A DNA stretch of 64,000 bases from Caulobacteraceae bacterium (lineage in GTDB: Bacteria > Pseudomonadota > Alphaproteobacteria > Caulobacterales > Caulobacteraceae): positions 42,508 to 106,507 of the forward strand of contig JARLIQ010000007.1 in the NCBI GenBank assembly GCA_031291645.1. Direction: 5' to 3'. The notes under the pieces were generated by a model. That model saw only the letters and a program-made list of their open reading frames with translations. It ran no database searches and was not told the origin of the DNA. Position 1 is the stretch's first letter; each line of letters starts with the position of its first letter. Positions 1 to 8,105 of this stretch are shown here, in pieces. A program made the position numbers and the translations under genes.

Positions 1-799
1 TGCGGACCACGTCCACCACGCCCGGGACCTTCCTGGCCGCGTCGGCGTCGAAGTCCTTCACCTTGGCGCCGAACTTCGTCGGGTGGGCGACCATGGCGGT
101 CAGCATGTCGGGCAGGTGGACGTCCTGGGTGTAGCGGGCCGTCCCGGTGGACTTGGCCAGGCTGTCCTTGCGCCGCACCCGGTCGGTGCCGATCAGGGTG
201 AAGTCGCTGCGCCGCTTCAGGGTCGGCGACTTGGGCGGGGCCACCTTGCTGGCGTCGGCCAAGAGGTCGGCGAAGCTGGCCGAGCGGCCCGAGAGCACGT
301 GGCTGACCATGCTGTCCTTGACCACCAGGTCGTGGGCCGGCACGCCGAAGCGGGTGGCGGCGGCCTGGACGAACATGGCCCGGGCGCTGGCGCCCGCCAG
401 CCGCAGCTGGTCCCAGGAGTTGTTGATCGCGGTCGAGCCGCCGGTGCCCTGCACGCCCATCAGGGTGTTGGCGTAGAGCTTGGCGTTGGCCACCGAGGCC
501 TCGACCCTGACCTTGTCCCAGTCGGCGTCCAGCTCCTCGGCGACGATCGCCGCCAGGCCGGCGTGGTTGCCCTGGCCCATCTCCTGGTGCTTGTTGATCA
601 CCGTCACCCAGTTGTCCGGGGTGATCTTGATGAACGGGCCGAAGGCGCCGAGGTGCGGCGTCTGGGCGTGGAAGCCGACGATGTCGGCTGGCGAGCAGCC
701 GACCACCAGGGCGCCGCCCGCGAGCGTGGCGCCGACGACGAAGCCGCGGCGGGTGGCCGAGCCGGCCTGCGCGGTGTCCGGTTTGGCGAAGGCGTTCAT
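1..799 (-). CDS. iorB: Molybdopterin-binding subunit of an isoquinoline 1-oxidoreductase/xanthine dehydrogenase-type hydroxylase (3' end outside window)
   Basis: This is the large Mo-cofactor subunit of a two-subunit periplasmic molybdenum hydroxylase. The start is the ATG at 799, overlapping the stop of the upstream 2Fe-2S gene as ATGA. The N-terminus has a twin-arginine pair (RR at residues 17-18) before a hydrophobic stretch ending LVVGC (Cys35), so Tat export, possibly with a lipid anchor, is likely. The following text ([20 protein letters not shown], then [11 protein letters not shown]) is the conserved start of the IorB/aldehyde-oxidase-like large subunit. Only about 266 of an expected 700 or more codons are present; the gene continues past base 1. 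The natural substrate cannot be read from this part, since the family includes isoquinoline, nicotinate and aldehyde oxidisers. Confidence 0.9.
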   Translation of the reverse strand, partial: MNAFAKPDTAQAGSATRRGFVVGATLAGGALVVGCSPADIVGFHAQTPHLGAFGPFIKITPDNWVTVINKHQEMGQGNHAGLAAIVAEELDADWDKVRVEASVANAKLYANTLMGVQGTGGSTAINNSWDQLRLAGASARAMFVQAAATRFGVPAHDLVVKDSMVSHVLSGRSASFADLLADASKVAPPKSPTLKRRSDFTLIGTDRVRRKDSLAKSTGTARYTQDVHLPDMLTAMVAHPTKFGAKVKDFDADAARKVPGVVDVVR

Positions 800-1302
800 T
801 CGGCGGCGCCTTCGAGCGCGCCCTGCGGCGCCGCGTCCGCGGCGGCGGGCGGCGGAGCCTCGCCGGCGGCGTCCTTGATCGCCGCGCGGATGCGCTGGTA
901 GGCGCCGCAGCGGCAGATGTTGCCCGCCATCGCCTGGTCGATGTCGTCGTCCGTGGGCTTGGGCCTGGTCGCCAGCAGGGCCGTGGCCGACATGATCTGG
1001 CCGGACTGGCAATAGCCGCACTGCGGCACGTCGAGCCTGACCCAGGAGGCCTGGATCGGATGGTTGCCGCCCAGCCCCTCGATGGTGGTGATCTGGGCGC
1101 CCTGGGCCGCCTCGATCGGCGTCTGGCAGGACCGCACAGCCAGGCCGTTCAGGTGCACGGTGCAGGCGCCGCACTGGGCGATGCCGCAGCCGTACTTGGT
1201 TCCGGTCAGCTTCAGCTCGTCCCGCAGCACCCACAGCAGGGGCGTGTCGGGGGGCGAGGCGACCGGATAGGCCTGGCCGTTGATGGTGAGTGTGATGCTC
1301 AT
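796..1302 (-). CDS. iorA: 2Fe-2S subunit of isoquinoline 1-oxidoreductase-type hydroxylase
   Basis: This 168-residue electron-transfer subunit carries two 2Fe-2S clusters. The plant-ferredoxin-type cluster uses Cys39, 44, 47 and 59 (CGIAQCGAC and a later C). The second, C-terminal cluster uses Cys95, 98, 130 and 132 (CGYC and CRC), as in the xanthine dehydrogenase family. The frame is open upstream to 1392, but the ATG at 1302 is preferred because a GGGGGAAGG ribosome-binding site lies just before it and MSITLTING is the usual start of the family. It lies upstream of iorB with a 4-base overlap, so the two are translationally coupled. No cytochrome subunit is visible in the window. The alanine/proline-rich tail after residue 147 is longer than in typical homologues. 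Confidence 0.93.
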   Translation of the reverse strand: MSITLTINGQAYPVASPPDTPLLWVLRDELKLTGTKYGCGIAQCGACTVHLNGLAVRSCQTPIEAAQGAQITTIEGLGGNHPIQASWVRLDVPQCGYCQSGQIMSATALLATRPKPTDDDIDQAMAGNICRCGAYQRIRAAIKDAAGEAPPPAAADAAPQGALEGAAE

Positions 1303-1435
1303 GGGCTGCGACCTTCCCCCTAAACACATGCCGTCGCGCGTCGCGGGCCCTACTGACGGCCGGCGCGAAGCGGCCATCCTAACATCGCTCAAGCGCGCCG
1401 ACGCCAGGGAAAAGCTGACGGCGCGCGCCGGCCAG

Positions 1436-1552
1436 TCTAGAGCACGATGCGATCAGACGGAATCGTTTGATCGTTGAATCGTGCTCTAGATTCAAAAGTT
1501 TGAGCGCGTCCTCGTCGCAAAACCGGTTCCACTTTTGCGGACCGCGCTCTAG
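1436..1552. repeat. Two-module CTAG-ended palindromic repeat (copy 1)
   Basis: Module 1 is a hairpin with 13-base perfect arms (TCTAGAGCACGAT at 1436-1448 against its complement at 1478-1490). Module 2 has CGCAAAA/TTTTGCG arms around CCGGTTCCAC (1516-1539), flanked by GAGCGCG/CGCGCTC, and ends in CTCTAG. The same architecture recurs at 3141, 36580 and 48849, with module-2 fragments elsewhere. It resembles the extragenic palindromes (RIME/RPE type) common in other Alphaproteobacteria. It ends 11 bases before the start of the next gene. Confidence 0.85.
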
Positions 1553-1563
1553 CTTCTCGCCGC

Positions 1564-2454
1564 ATGGACGCCTTTCCCGCCTTCTTTCCCCTGGCCGGCC
1601 GCAAGATCGTCATCGCCGGCTCGGGCGACGCGGCCGAGGCCAAGGCGCGGCTTTTTGCGGGCTCACCGGCGCAGGTCGTGCGGGCCGAGGGTGAGGCCGC
1701 CGTCGATCCGGCCGCCTACGCCGGCGCCGCGCTCGCCTTCATCGCCGGCGGCGACGCCGCCTTTCGCCGCGCGGCGCTCACCGCGGCCAAGGCCAATGGC
1801 GTTCCGGTCAACGTGGTCGACCACCCCGAGCTCTGCGACTTCACCACGCCGGCGGTGATCGACCGGGGCGAGGTGGTGGCGGCGGTCGGGACCGGCGGGG
1901 CCGCGCCCCTGCTGGCGGCTCTGCTGCGCCGCGACATCGAGGCCAGGGTGCCGGAAGGCGCGGGCCGCATCGCCGCCCTGCTGCGCAACCTGCAGGACGA
2001 GGTCCGCGCCGCCCTGCCCGACATCGTCCCCCGCCGCGCCTTCCTCAAGGCCGTGCTGGAGGGTCCGGCGGCCCGCGCGGCCATGGCCGGGGAGATGGAG
2101 GACGCCCGCCGGCTGCTGCGCTCGGCCCTGGCCGACCACGCGGCCGGCCGCCCCGCCGGCCGGGTCTGCGCCATCGCCCACGGCGGGCCGGCCGATCTCG
2201 TCAGCCTGCGCGCCGCCCGCCGGCTGGCCGAGGCGGACGTGCTGGTGTTCGGCCCTGCTGTCGGACGCGACGTGGCCGAGCTCGCGCGGCGCGACGCGCG
2301 CCGGATCGATCCCGCCGACGCCGACCTTTTGGCCCTGGCGGGCGAAGGGCTCTGCATCGTCGTCGTCCCGCCGCCGTCCGCCGCCGCGCTGCAGGCCCTG
2401 GGCGAGCGCGGCGTCGAGGTGGAGATCCTCGCCTCCGCCCCGGCCGCGCCTTGA
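1564..2454 (+). CDS. cysG: Precorrin-2 dehydrogenase/sirohydrochlorin ferrochelatase (siroheme synthase N-terminal region) with a truncated methyltransferase remnant
   Basis: The first 200 or so residues match the CysG-B/Met8 module that oxidises precorrin-2 to sirohydrochlorin and inserts iron to make siroheme. There is a nucleotide-binding loop (VIAGSGDAAEAKARL), the signature NVVDHPELCDF followed by a TTPAVIDRGE stretch, and a GTGG loop. Full CysG is about 460 residues because a uroporphyrinogen-III methyltransferase domain follows. Here only about 90 residues recall its start (HGGPADLVSLRAARRLAEAD), with the GPGDP signature lost, and the protein ends at 296. The methylation step therefore probably needs a separate CobA elsewhere. 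The ATG follows directly after repeat copy 1 and has no clear ribosome-binding site. Its stop overlaps modB as TTGA. Confidence 0.8.
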   Translation: MDAFPAFFPLAGRKIVIAGSGDAAEAKARLFAGSPAQVVRAEGEAAVDPAAYAGAALAFIAGGDAAFRRAALTAAKANGVPVNVVDHPELCDFTTPAVIDRGEVVAAVGTGGAAPLLAALLRRDIEARVPEGAGRIAALLRNLQDEVRAALPDIVPRRAFLKAVLEGPAARAAMAGEMEDARRLLRSALADHAAGRPAGRVCAIAHGGPADLVSLRAARRLAEADVLVFGPAVGRDVAELARRDARRIDPADADLLALAGEGLCIVVVPPPSAAALQALGERGVEVEILASAPAAP

Positions 2455-3143
2455 GCCTTCTGACCGCCGCAGACCTTGCCGCCGTCGCCCTCTCGGTGCG
2501 CGTCGCGACCGTCGCGACCCTGGTCAGCCTGCCGTTCGCCCTGGTCTGCGCCCTGGCGCTCGCACGGGGCCGGTTCGTCGGGCGGGGCCTGCTGGACGCC
2601 TTGGTCCACCTGCCGCTGGTGCTGCCGCCGGTGGCGACCGGCTACGCCCTGCTGGTGCTGTTCGGCCGGGCCGGCGCGATCGGTCGGCTGCTGGCGCCGC
2701 TCGGCCTGGTCTTCGCCTTCCACTGGACGGGCGCGGCCCTGGCGGCGGCGGTGATGGCCTTTCCACTGATGGTCAGGCCGATCCGCCTCTCGATCGAGGC
2801 GATCGACAAGGAGGTGCTCGAATCGGCCCTGACCCTGGGGGCGCCGGCCCTGGTCCGCTTCGCCAGGATCACGGTTCCGCTGGCGGGACCGGGTCTGGCG
2901 GCCGGGGCGGTGGTCGGCTTCGCCAAGGCGCTGGGCGAGTTCGGCGCGACGATCACCTTCGTCGGCGCGATCCCTGGGGCCACCCTGACCCTGCCCTCGG
3001 CGATCTACATCGCCACCCAGTCGCCGGGCGGGGAGGCGCGCACCCTGGCGCTGTGCGGCGTCGCCGCCGTCCTGGCGGTGGTGGCGGTGCTGATCTCGGA
3101 CCGCCTCGGCCAGGCCGCGGCGCGCTGGGCGGGACGGCCCTAG
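2451..3143 (+). CDS. modB: Molybdate ABC transporter permease
   Basis: This 230-residue inner-membrane permease has about five hydrophobic segments and the family signature ESALTLGAPALVRFARITVP, with an EFGATITFVG stretch typical of ModB, which pairs with the ModC ATPase and the periplasmic ModA. The start is TTG at 2451, overlapping the previous stop. ModA and ModC are normally adjacent but no candidates are present, so the gene is an orphan here. Proximity to a molybdenum hydroxylase (iorAB) fits molybdate uptake, while sulfate or tungstate permeases are close relatives. Its TAG stop (3141-3143) is the first three bases of the neighbouring repeat. Confidence 0.85.
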   Translation: MSLLTAADLAAVALSVRVATVATLVSLPFALVCALALARGRFVGRGLLDALVHLPLVLPPVATGYALLVLFGRAGAIGRLLAPLGLVFAFHWTGAALAAAVMAFPLMVRPIRLSIEAIDKEVLESALTLGAPALVRFARITVPLAGPGLAAGAVVGFAKALGEFGATITFVGAIPGATLTLPSAIYIATQSPGGEARTLALCGVAAVLAVVAVLISDRLGQAAARWAGRP

Positions 3144-3256
3144 AGCCCCTTAGGGTCAGATGGACTCATCTGACCCGTTTAAAAGGGCTCTAAATCAAAC
3201 GTTTAGAGCACGTTCGAGCGGCGAAACCGCTTACACTTTCGCCTAACGTGCTCTAG
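3141..3256. repeat. Two-module CTAG-ended palindromic repeat (copy 2)
   Basis: This 116-base element is nearly identical to the one at 48849-48964; by eye four positions differ. Module 1 has AGAGCCC and GGGTCAGATG arms closing on CATCTGACCC and GGGCTCT. Module 2 has AGAGCACGTT and GCGAAA arms around CCGCTTACAC and ends GTGCTCTAG. The first TAG is the stop codon of modB. It lies between two convergent genes and could act as a bidirectional terminator, although neither hairpin is followed by a T-run. Confidence 0.9.
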
Positions 3257-3270
3257 GCTCCTCCTCGTCC

Positions 3271-5229
3271 TCAGGCCCGGCCAGTGACCTCGGCCAGGGC
3301 GGCGACCACCTGGGTCACGTCATAGGGCTTGCGGATCACCGGGGCGTTGAAGTTCTGGGGCATCGCTTTGTCGTCGCCATAGCCGGTGGCGAAGACGAAC
3401 GGCACCCCGCGCGCCGCCAGGGCAGCGGCCACCGGCTGGACGGACTCGCCGTTCAGATTGGCGTCCAGCACCGCGGCGTCGATGTCCATGGCGCACATGC
3501 GCTTGGCCTCCTCCAGGTCGCCGGCGGAGCCGACCACCACGGCGCCGGATTCGGTCAGGCCGGCCTCCAGCTCGAGCGCCAGCAGCAGGGCGTCCTCGAC
3601 GATCAGCACCTTCATGCCCTCGATCCGCACGGGCGGGGTCGCGCGCGACGGCCCACCGGAGGCGCCCGAGCGCGTCGGCGGCAGGGGCGCTTCGGCCGCC
3701 TCGGCGATGGCCGGCGAGGCGGCGATGGCGTTCGGCCCGGCTGTCAGCACCACCCGCACCCCGTCGCGGCGGTGGTCGACCTGCGCCTCGCCGCCCAGTT
3801 CGCGGCCGGTCACCTTCTGCAGCAGGGTGGCGCCGAAGCCGCGGCGCGTCGGCGGCGCGACCGGCGGCCCGCCGGTCTCGGTCCACTGAAGGTTCAGCCC
3901 GCCATCGTCCGAGCGCCGCCAGCGGACCTCGACCCGGCCGGCGTCGTTCGACAGGGCCCCGAACTTGACGGCGTTGGTGGCCAGCTCGTGCAGGGCCAGC
4001 GACAGGGCGTTGGCCGCGCGCGGCGTCAGCAGCACGTCCGGACCTTCCCAGCGGGTCTGGCCGGGCGCAAGGCCGCCCAGCTCCGCGGCGGCGATGTTCT
4101 GCATCCCCGCCCCGCGCCAGCGAGTGGCGGTCAGCAGCTCGTGCGCCGAGGCCATCGACTTCAGCCGTCCGGCGAAGGTCTTGAGGAATCCGTCCAGCGA
4201 GGAGGCCTTGCGCGCCGACTGGGCGGCCAGGGACTGGACGGCGGCCAGCACGTTCTTCACCCGGTGGTCCAGCTCGGCGACCAGGGTCTCGCGCTGTTCC
4301 TCGGCGATCTTGCGGTCGGTGATGTCCTGCAGCACCCCGATCAGCCGCTTGGGCGAGCCGTCGGGGTGGCGAACCAGCACGCCCGAACTCGCGACCCAGA
4401 TGGTCCGGCCGTCCGAGGGACGCACCATGCGATGCTCGTGGTGGAAGCGGCCGGACCCGGCCAGGGCCTCGCGCACGACGGCCTGGGCCTGCTCGCGGTC
4501 CTCGTCGGCGACCATGGCCATCACCACCGCGCCACCGTCGATCGGCATGCTCTCGCCTTCCAGGCCCACCATGGCGCGCAGCCGCTCGCTCATGATCAGC
4601 CGGTCGCCGTCGATGTCCCATTCGTAGGGAGCCAGGCCGGCCGCGGTCAGGGCCAGGTCGACCCGCTCCTGGTCGACCGCGCTGCGTTCGCGGGCGATCG
4701 CGGCCTCGGCGTCGCGGGCCAGCTCCTCCATCACCAGTGTCGCCAGGTCGGTCAACGCCGCCTGCTCCGCCGGGGTCGGCATGGGATGGGGCTCGACGTC
4801 GCCGACGCTCAGCGTGCCGACGATCTGGTCGCCCGGCGCGACCAGCGGCACCGAGGCGTAGAAACGGGTTCCAAGGGCGCTGTCGGCCGCCGCCTGGGCG
4901 AACCGCGGATCCGCCCGCACGTCGGGCGAGAACAGGGCTTCGCCGTTGAGCAGCATGCTCTCCACCAGGGTGGAGCGGCGCGGCCATTCGCCGTCCTTGA
5001 AGCCCACCCGCGCCTTCATCCAGAGCCGGTGCTCGTCGATCATGACGATCGCCGCGCGGGGCGCGCGCATCAGAAGGGCGGCGAGGCGGACGATCCGGTC
5101 GAACCGGGGATCGGGCGCGGTGTCCAGCACGCGCAGGTCGTGCAGGGCGGCCAGGCGGGCCGTTTCGTCCGCGGCGGGGCCGGCCGGAGGGGAAGCGGCG
5201 GCCGACAAGCCGGGATCGGCGCTCGTCAT
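3271..5229 (-). CDS. Cytoplasmic GAF-PAS-HWE histidine kinase with C-terminal receiver domain
   Basis: This 652-residue hybrid sensor kinase has no membrane segments. An N-terminal GAF domain (about 30-170) is followed by a PAS/PAC domain (about 190-305), then an HWE-type dimerisation box with phospho-acceptor His321 (ELDHRVKN), the N-box HELATNAVKFGALS (about 413-426) and the diagnostic W-x-E (Trp448, Glu450). The tail is a receiver with acidic VED near residue 543, phospho-acceptor Asp588 (AAVLDANLNGE) and Lys633. The frame is open to 5322, but ATG 5229 has a GGAG site. HWE kinases often feed the PhyR-EcfG general stress response, and the divergent neighbour has an EcfG-type promoter. The signal sensed is unknown. 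Confidence 0.88.
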   Translation of the reverse strand: MTSADPGLSAAASPPAGPAADETARLAALHDLRVLDTAPDPRFDRIVRLAALLMRAPRAAIVMIDEHRLWMKARVGFKDGEWPRRSTLVESMLLNGEALFSPDVRADPRFAQAAADSALGTRFYASVPLVAPGDQIVGTLSVGDVEPHPMPTPAEQAALTDLATLVMEELARDAEAAIARERSAVDQERVDLALTAAGLAPYEWDIDGDRLIMSERLRAMVGLEGESMPIDGGAVVMAMVADEDREQAQAVVREALAGSGRFHHEHRMVRPSDGRTIWVASSGVLVRHPDGSPKRLIGVLQDITDRKIAEEQRETLVAELDHRVKNVLAAVQSLAAQSARKASSLDGFLKTFAGRLKSMASAHELLTATRWRGAGMQNIAAAELGGLAPGQTRWEGPDVLLTPRAANALSLALHELATNAVKFGALSNDAGRVEVRWRRSDDGGLNLQWTETGGPPVAPPTRRGFGATLLQKVTGRELGGEAQVDHRRDGVRVVLTAGPNAIAASPAIAEAAEAPLPPTRSGASGGPSRATPPVRIEGMKVLIVEDALLLALELEAGLTESGAVVVGSAGDLEEAKRMCAMDIDAAVLDANLNGESVQPVAAALAARGVPFVFATGYGDDKAMPQNFNAPVIRKPYDVTQVVAALAEVTGRA

Positions 5230-5385
5230 GCGAGCGCTCCGACGGCCTTTGAACCCCGGCTTGCCTTGTCGCCGAACCGACACATAGTCATCGCCGCATG
5301 AGAACACCTTGCGGACGCGCAAGGAAAGCGCGATCCATCAATTTGGCCGGCCGGTCGTGAATGACCATTGATCACACCGGCGCGA

Positions 5386-5410
5386 GGAACTAGGCCAGTG
5401 CTTTCACGTT
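5386..5410 (+). promoter_or_regulatory. EcfG (sigma-T) general-stress promoter
   Basis: GGAAC at 5386-5390 and CGTT at 5407-5410 are separated by exactly 16 bases, a full match to the alphaproteobacterial general-stress consensus GGAAC-N16/17-CGTT. It lies about 50 bases upstream of a DUF883 gene with a good ribosome-binding site. Membrane-anchored small proteins of this kind are typical members of that regulon. The match is seen in the sequence; control by EcfG is inferred. Confidence 0.75.
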
Positions 5411-5460
5411 TGCGGCGGTATAACCATCACGTCCTAGGCTAGGGCCTTTCGGAGGATTGC

Positions 5461-5751
5461 ATGACCGTTGAATCAGACGTCGCCGAGACCGCGAAGTCGG
5501 CCGACAAGACGATAAAGGACGCGGAGAAGAGCCTTCGAGCCCTGATCGAGCGCCTGGAGCATGTCGTCCAGGACGCGCTGGATATCGCCAAGACCCGGTC
5601 CAAGGTCTACGCCGAAGGCGCCGGCGAGCAGATCGAAACCGCGCAGAAGTACGTGACCGAACGGGTGCAGGAGCGGCCGCTGACCGCCACGGTCGCGGCG
5701 CTCGGCGTCGGCGTGCTGCTCGGCCTGCTGCTGTCCGGCCGCAATCGGTGA
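5461..5751 (+). CDS. DUF883 (ElaB/YqjD-like) membrane-anchored protein
   Basis: This 96-residue protein has a long charged amphipathic helix (roughly residues 10-75, likely coiled) and one C-terminal transmembrane segment with a glycine-rich core (GVGVLLGLLLSG) followed by a short basic tail. That is the layout of the ElaB/YqjD/YgaM family, tail-anchored inner-membrane proteins that in E. coli associate with ribosomes in stationary phase. A GGAGG site precedes the ATG, and an EcfG-type promoter lies upstream, so stress or stationary-phase induction is likely. The stop overlaps the GTG of the next gene. Confidence 0.8.
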   Translation: MTVESDVAETAKSADKTIKDAEKSLRALIERLEHVVQDALDIAKTRSKVYAEGAGEQIETAQKYVTERVQERPLTATVAALGVGVLLGLLLSGRNR

Positions 5752-6155
5752 TCCTGCAGCGGGTGTTGATGACGGTCGCGGCGGCCGCGGCCATAGCCGC
5801 GGCGGTGGCCATCGCCCTGATCGCCCTGGCGTTCGCCATCTTCGCCTTCCTGCGGCCCTATGTCGGACCGGCCAACGCCTCGGCGATCGTCGCCGCGGCG
5901 TTCGCGGTGATCGTCGGCCTGATCGGCTTCCTGGCCGCCCAGCGCGCTGGCGGCGGGTTCGGCCAGGCCGCCCAGGCCAGCGACGGCGACGCCATGAGCC
6001 TGGCCGAGCGGCTGATGGACCTGGCGCGCGAGCGGCCGGTGATCGCGGTCGGCGTGGCGCTGGCGCTCGGCGTCGTGTTGATGCGCAGCCCAAGGTCGCT
6101 CGCCGCCGTCGCCCGCGCCTTCTTCGAGACCCTCAGCGGGCGCTCGGAGGCCTGA
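5748..6155 (+). CDS. Small membrane protein, putative phage-holin-superfamily-like partner of the DUF883 protein
   Basis: This 135-residue protein starts at GTG 5748, overlapping the previous stop as GTGA, so it is co-translated with the DUF883 gene. It has a hydrophobic alanine-rich segment at about residues 8-36, a second at about 45-65, a soluble linker with AERLMDLARERP, and a third hydrophobic segment (PVIAVGVALALGVVLM). YqjD-type genes in other Proteobacteria are often followed by a YqjE-type membrane protein of the same plan, which is the likeliest assignment. I do not recognise a catalytic motif. It would share the upstream stress promoter. Confidence 0.65.
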   Translation: MILQRVLMTVAAAAAIAAAVAIALIALAFAIFAFLRPYVGPANASAIVAAAFAVIVGLIGFLAAQRAGGGFGQAAQASDGDAMSLAERLMDLARERPVIAVGVALALGVVLMRSPRSLAAVARAFFETLSGRSEA

Positions 6156-6171
6156 CCGCGCCCGCGAGGCT

Positions 6172-6222
6172 GGACCGTTGCACGCGGAAAACCGCTTCAC
6201 ACGCTTGCTCAACCCGCTCTAG
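6172..6222. repeat. Degenerate module-2 fragment of the CTAG palindromic repeat
   Basis: GCGGAAAACCGCTTCACAC followed by AACCCGCTCTAG matches the second half of the repeats at 36580 and 59787. The left arm is degraded and module 1 is absent. It ends nine bases before the next ATG. Confidence 0.65.
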
Positions 6223-6231
6223 CTTGCGGCC

Positions 6232-7152
6232 ATGACCCTAGACGCCGACCTGCCGTCCCGCGCCGCCTGTTCCAGCGAGCCGCGCCGGCGGACCTTCCAC
6301 ATCGCCACGCCCCGTGGCCCGGCCGCCCTCGCCGCCCTCGACTTTGGCGACGCCGGCCGGCCGGTGGACGTGGTCTTCCTCCACGCCAACGGTTTCAACG
6401 CCCTGACCTATCGCTCGGCCCTGGCTCCGCTCGCGGATCGGCTCAGGATCCTCGCCGTCGACCAGCAGGGCCACGGGCGCTCGGCCCAGCGCGTTCCGGC
6501 CGAGGGACGAACGGACTGGTTCGACCTGCGCGACGACCTGATCGGCCTGCTCGACGCCCTGGACGGGCCGCCGGTGGTGCTGTCGGGCCACTCCATGGGC
6601 GGCGCGGCTTCGGTGCTGGCGGCGGCCGAGCGGCCGGCGCGGGTCAAGGCCCTGGCGCTGTTCGATCCGGTGATCATGTCGCGCCAGATGGCCGGCGAGC
6701 TGGCCCACGGCGATCGGCCGGCCATCGCGGAAAATCCCCTGGCGGCCGGGGCGCGGCGGCGGCGGCCGGTGTTCGCCAGCCGGCAGGCGGCGCTCGACAG
6801 CTACCGCGGCCGCGGCGCGTTCAAGACCTGGCCCGAGGCGGCCCTGGCCGACTATGTGCAGGACGGCTTCCGCGACCGGCCGGACGGCTCGGTGGAACTG
6901 GCCTGCGCGCCCGAATGGGAAGCCTCCAACTTCGCCGCCCACGGCCACGATCCCTGGCCGGCGATGGCCCGGATCGACGTTCCGGTGACCATCCTGCGCG
7001 CCGAGCACGGCTCGACCTGCCAGATCACCTCGCCTGAGGCCTTCCCGCTCGGGAACTACCGGGTGCGGATCGAGACGATCGCGGGAACCAGCCACTTCCT
7101 GCCGATCGAGCGGCCGGACCTGGTGCGCGACACGCTGCTGGCGCTCAGCTAA
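6232..7152 (+). CDS. Alpha/beta-fold hydrolase
   Basis: This 306-residue soluble hydrolase contains the oxyanion-region HANGFNALTY motif (residues 51-60), the nucleophile elbow GHSMGG with Ser121, and a C-terminal catalytic His in GTSHFLP (about residue 288). There is no signal peptide. The fold covers esterases, lipases, epoxide hydrolases and haloperoxidases, and the substrate cannot be inferred. The ATG follows a fragment of the palindromic repeat and has no clear ribosome-binding site. The 3' end overlaps the convergent thioesterase gene by a few bases. Confidence 0.8.
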   Translation: MTLDADLPSRAACSSEPRRRTFHIATPRGPAALAALDFGDAGRPVDVVFLHANGFNALTYRSALAPLADRLRILAVDQQGHGRSAQRVPAEGRTDWFDLRDDLIGLLDALDGPPVVLSGHSMGGAASVLAAAERPARVKALALFDPVIMSRQMAGELAHGDRPAIAENPLAAGARRRRPVFASRQAALDSYRGRGAFKTWPEAALADYVQDGFRDRPDGSVELACAPEWEASNFAAHGHDPWPAMARIDVPVTILRAEHGSTCQITSPEAFPLGNYRVRIETIAGTSHFLPIERPDLVRDTLLALS

Positions 7153-8105
7153 AGGCTGAGGCCGTCGGTGGTGAAGGCCGCGAGCCTGGCCAGCGCCTCG
7201 GGCGAGGCGGGAACGATCTTGCGCGCGTCGATGTCGAAGGTGGCGGCGATCGCCATCGAGGTCGCCCACGGCTTGCCGGTGTCGGGGTCGAGCATCCAGT
7301 TGACGATGCGCTGGGTGCGCGCGTCGGCGCCGGCGAGGCCCGAGTGGATGGCGAAACGGCCTCCGGCCCTCGGCCAGTCGAAATGGATGAGGCGGTACTC
7401 CAGCACCGCCCCGCCGAACCGTTCGGGCGGATTGGGCGCGCCGCCGGCGATGATGGCGCGGATCTCGCCCGCAAGTTGGGGAATGCCGTCGGAGATCCGG
7501 CCGATGAACTGCTCGGCCCGCATCCGGCCGAAGGCGTCGCAGTCCTGCGGCGCGAAGGCGCCCGAGGCGATCGGCCCGATGCCGAGCGCCCTGGCCCGCT
7601 CCAGGCTCGCCTGGCTGTCCACAGGGCCGAGGTCCAACCCGCGCGGCGCGGCGTAGTCGGGGACCTCGACCATCAGGTTCGCGGCGCGCTCGCGCACCTG
7701 GCGCGGCCAGGGGAAGGGCCGTGCGTCGGCGGCGGTGACGTGGCTGAGGCGGCTGACGAAGGTCGCCGCGGGCTCGCCGGTCCCCGAGTGGTACAGCGCC
7801 TGGACCAGGCGAAGGTCGCTCTCGCCGATCTCCGCCACCCCGGCGCGCATGTGCAGCAGGGCGCCGGGGCGCGCCTCGCGCAGGAAGCGGATGTGCTGCT
7901 CGCGCAGCATTAGGGTCGCGACGGCCTCGGGGGCGTAGGCCTTGGGCATCCCCAGCGCCGCGGCCAGGCCGACCAGGCCCTCCAGCGCGCGGACGACATA
8001 GAAGCGCACGTTCATGTGCCCCATCTCGTCGCATTCCCAGGTGTTGACGCCGCCGCGCCAGACCTCGATCCCCAGCTTGTCCGCGTCCCCCCCGGCCATG
8101 GTCAT
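7149..8105 (-). CDS. Acyl-CoA thioesterase-like protein with two hot-dog domains
   Basis: This 318-residue protein appears to hold two consecutive hot-dog folds. The first begins VNTWECDEMGHMNVRFYV, a 4-hydroxybenzoyl-CoA thioesterase/FadM-like motif in which the acidic residue and GHMN lie in the active site. The second is near FAPQDCDAFGRMRAEQFI, with the same spacing. It probably hydrolyses acyl-CoA thioesters, substrate unknown. ATG 8105 is chosen because it overlaps the stop of the upstream zur gene as ATGA, implying coupling; a further ATG lies at 8099. Zur control of the pair is possible but untested. Confidence 0.72.
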   Translation of the reverse strand: MTMAGGDADKLGIEVWRGGVNTWECDEMGHMNVRFYVVRALEGLVGLAAALGMPKAYAPEAVATLMLREQHIRFLREARPGALLHMRAGVAEIGESDLRLVQALYHSGTGEPAATFVSRLSHVTAADARPFPWPRQVRERAANLMVEVPDYAAPRGLDLGPVDSQASLERARALGIGPIASGAFAPQDCDAFGRMRAEQFIGRISDGIPQLAGEIRAIIAGGAPNPPERFGGAVLEYRLIHFDWPRAGGRFAIHSGLAGADARTQRIVNWMLDPDTGKPWATSMAIAATFDIDARKIVPASPEALARLAAFTTDGLSL

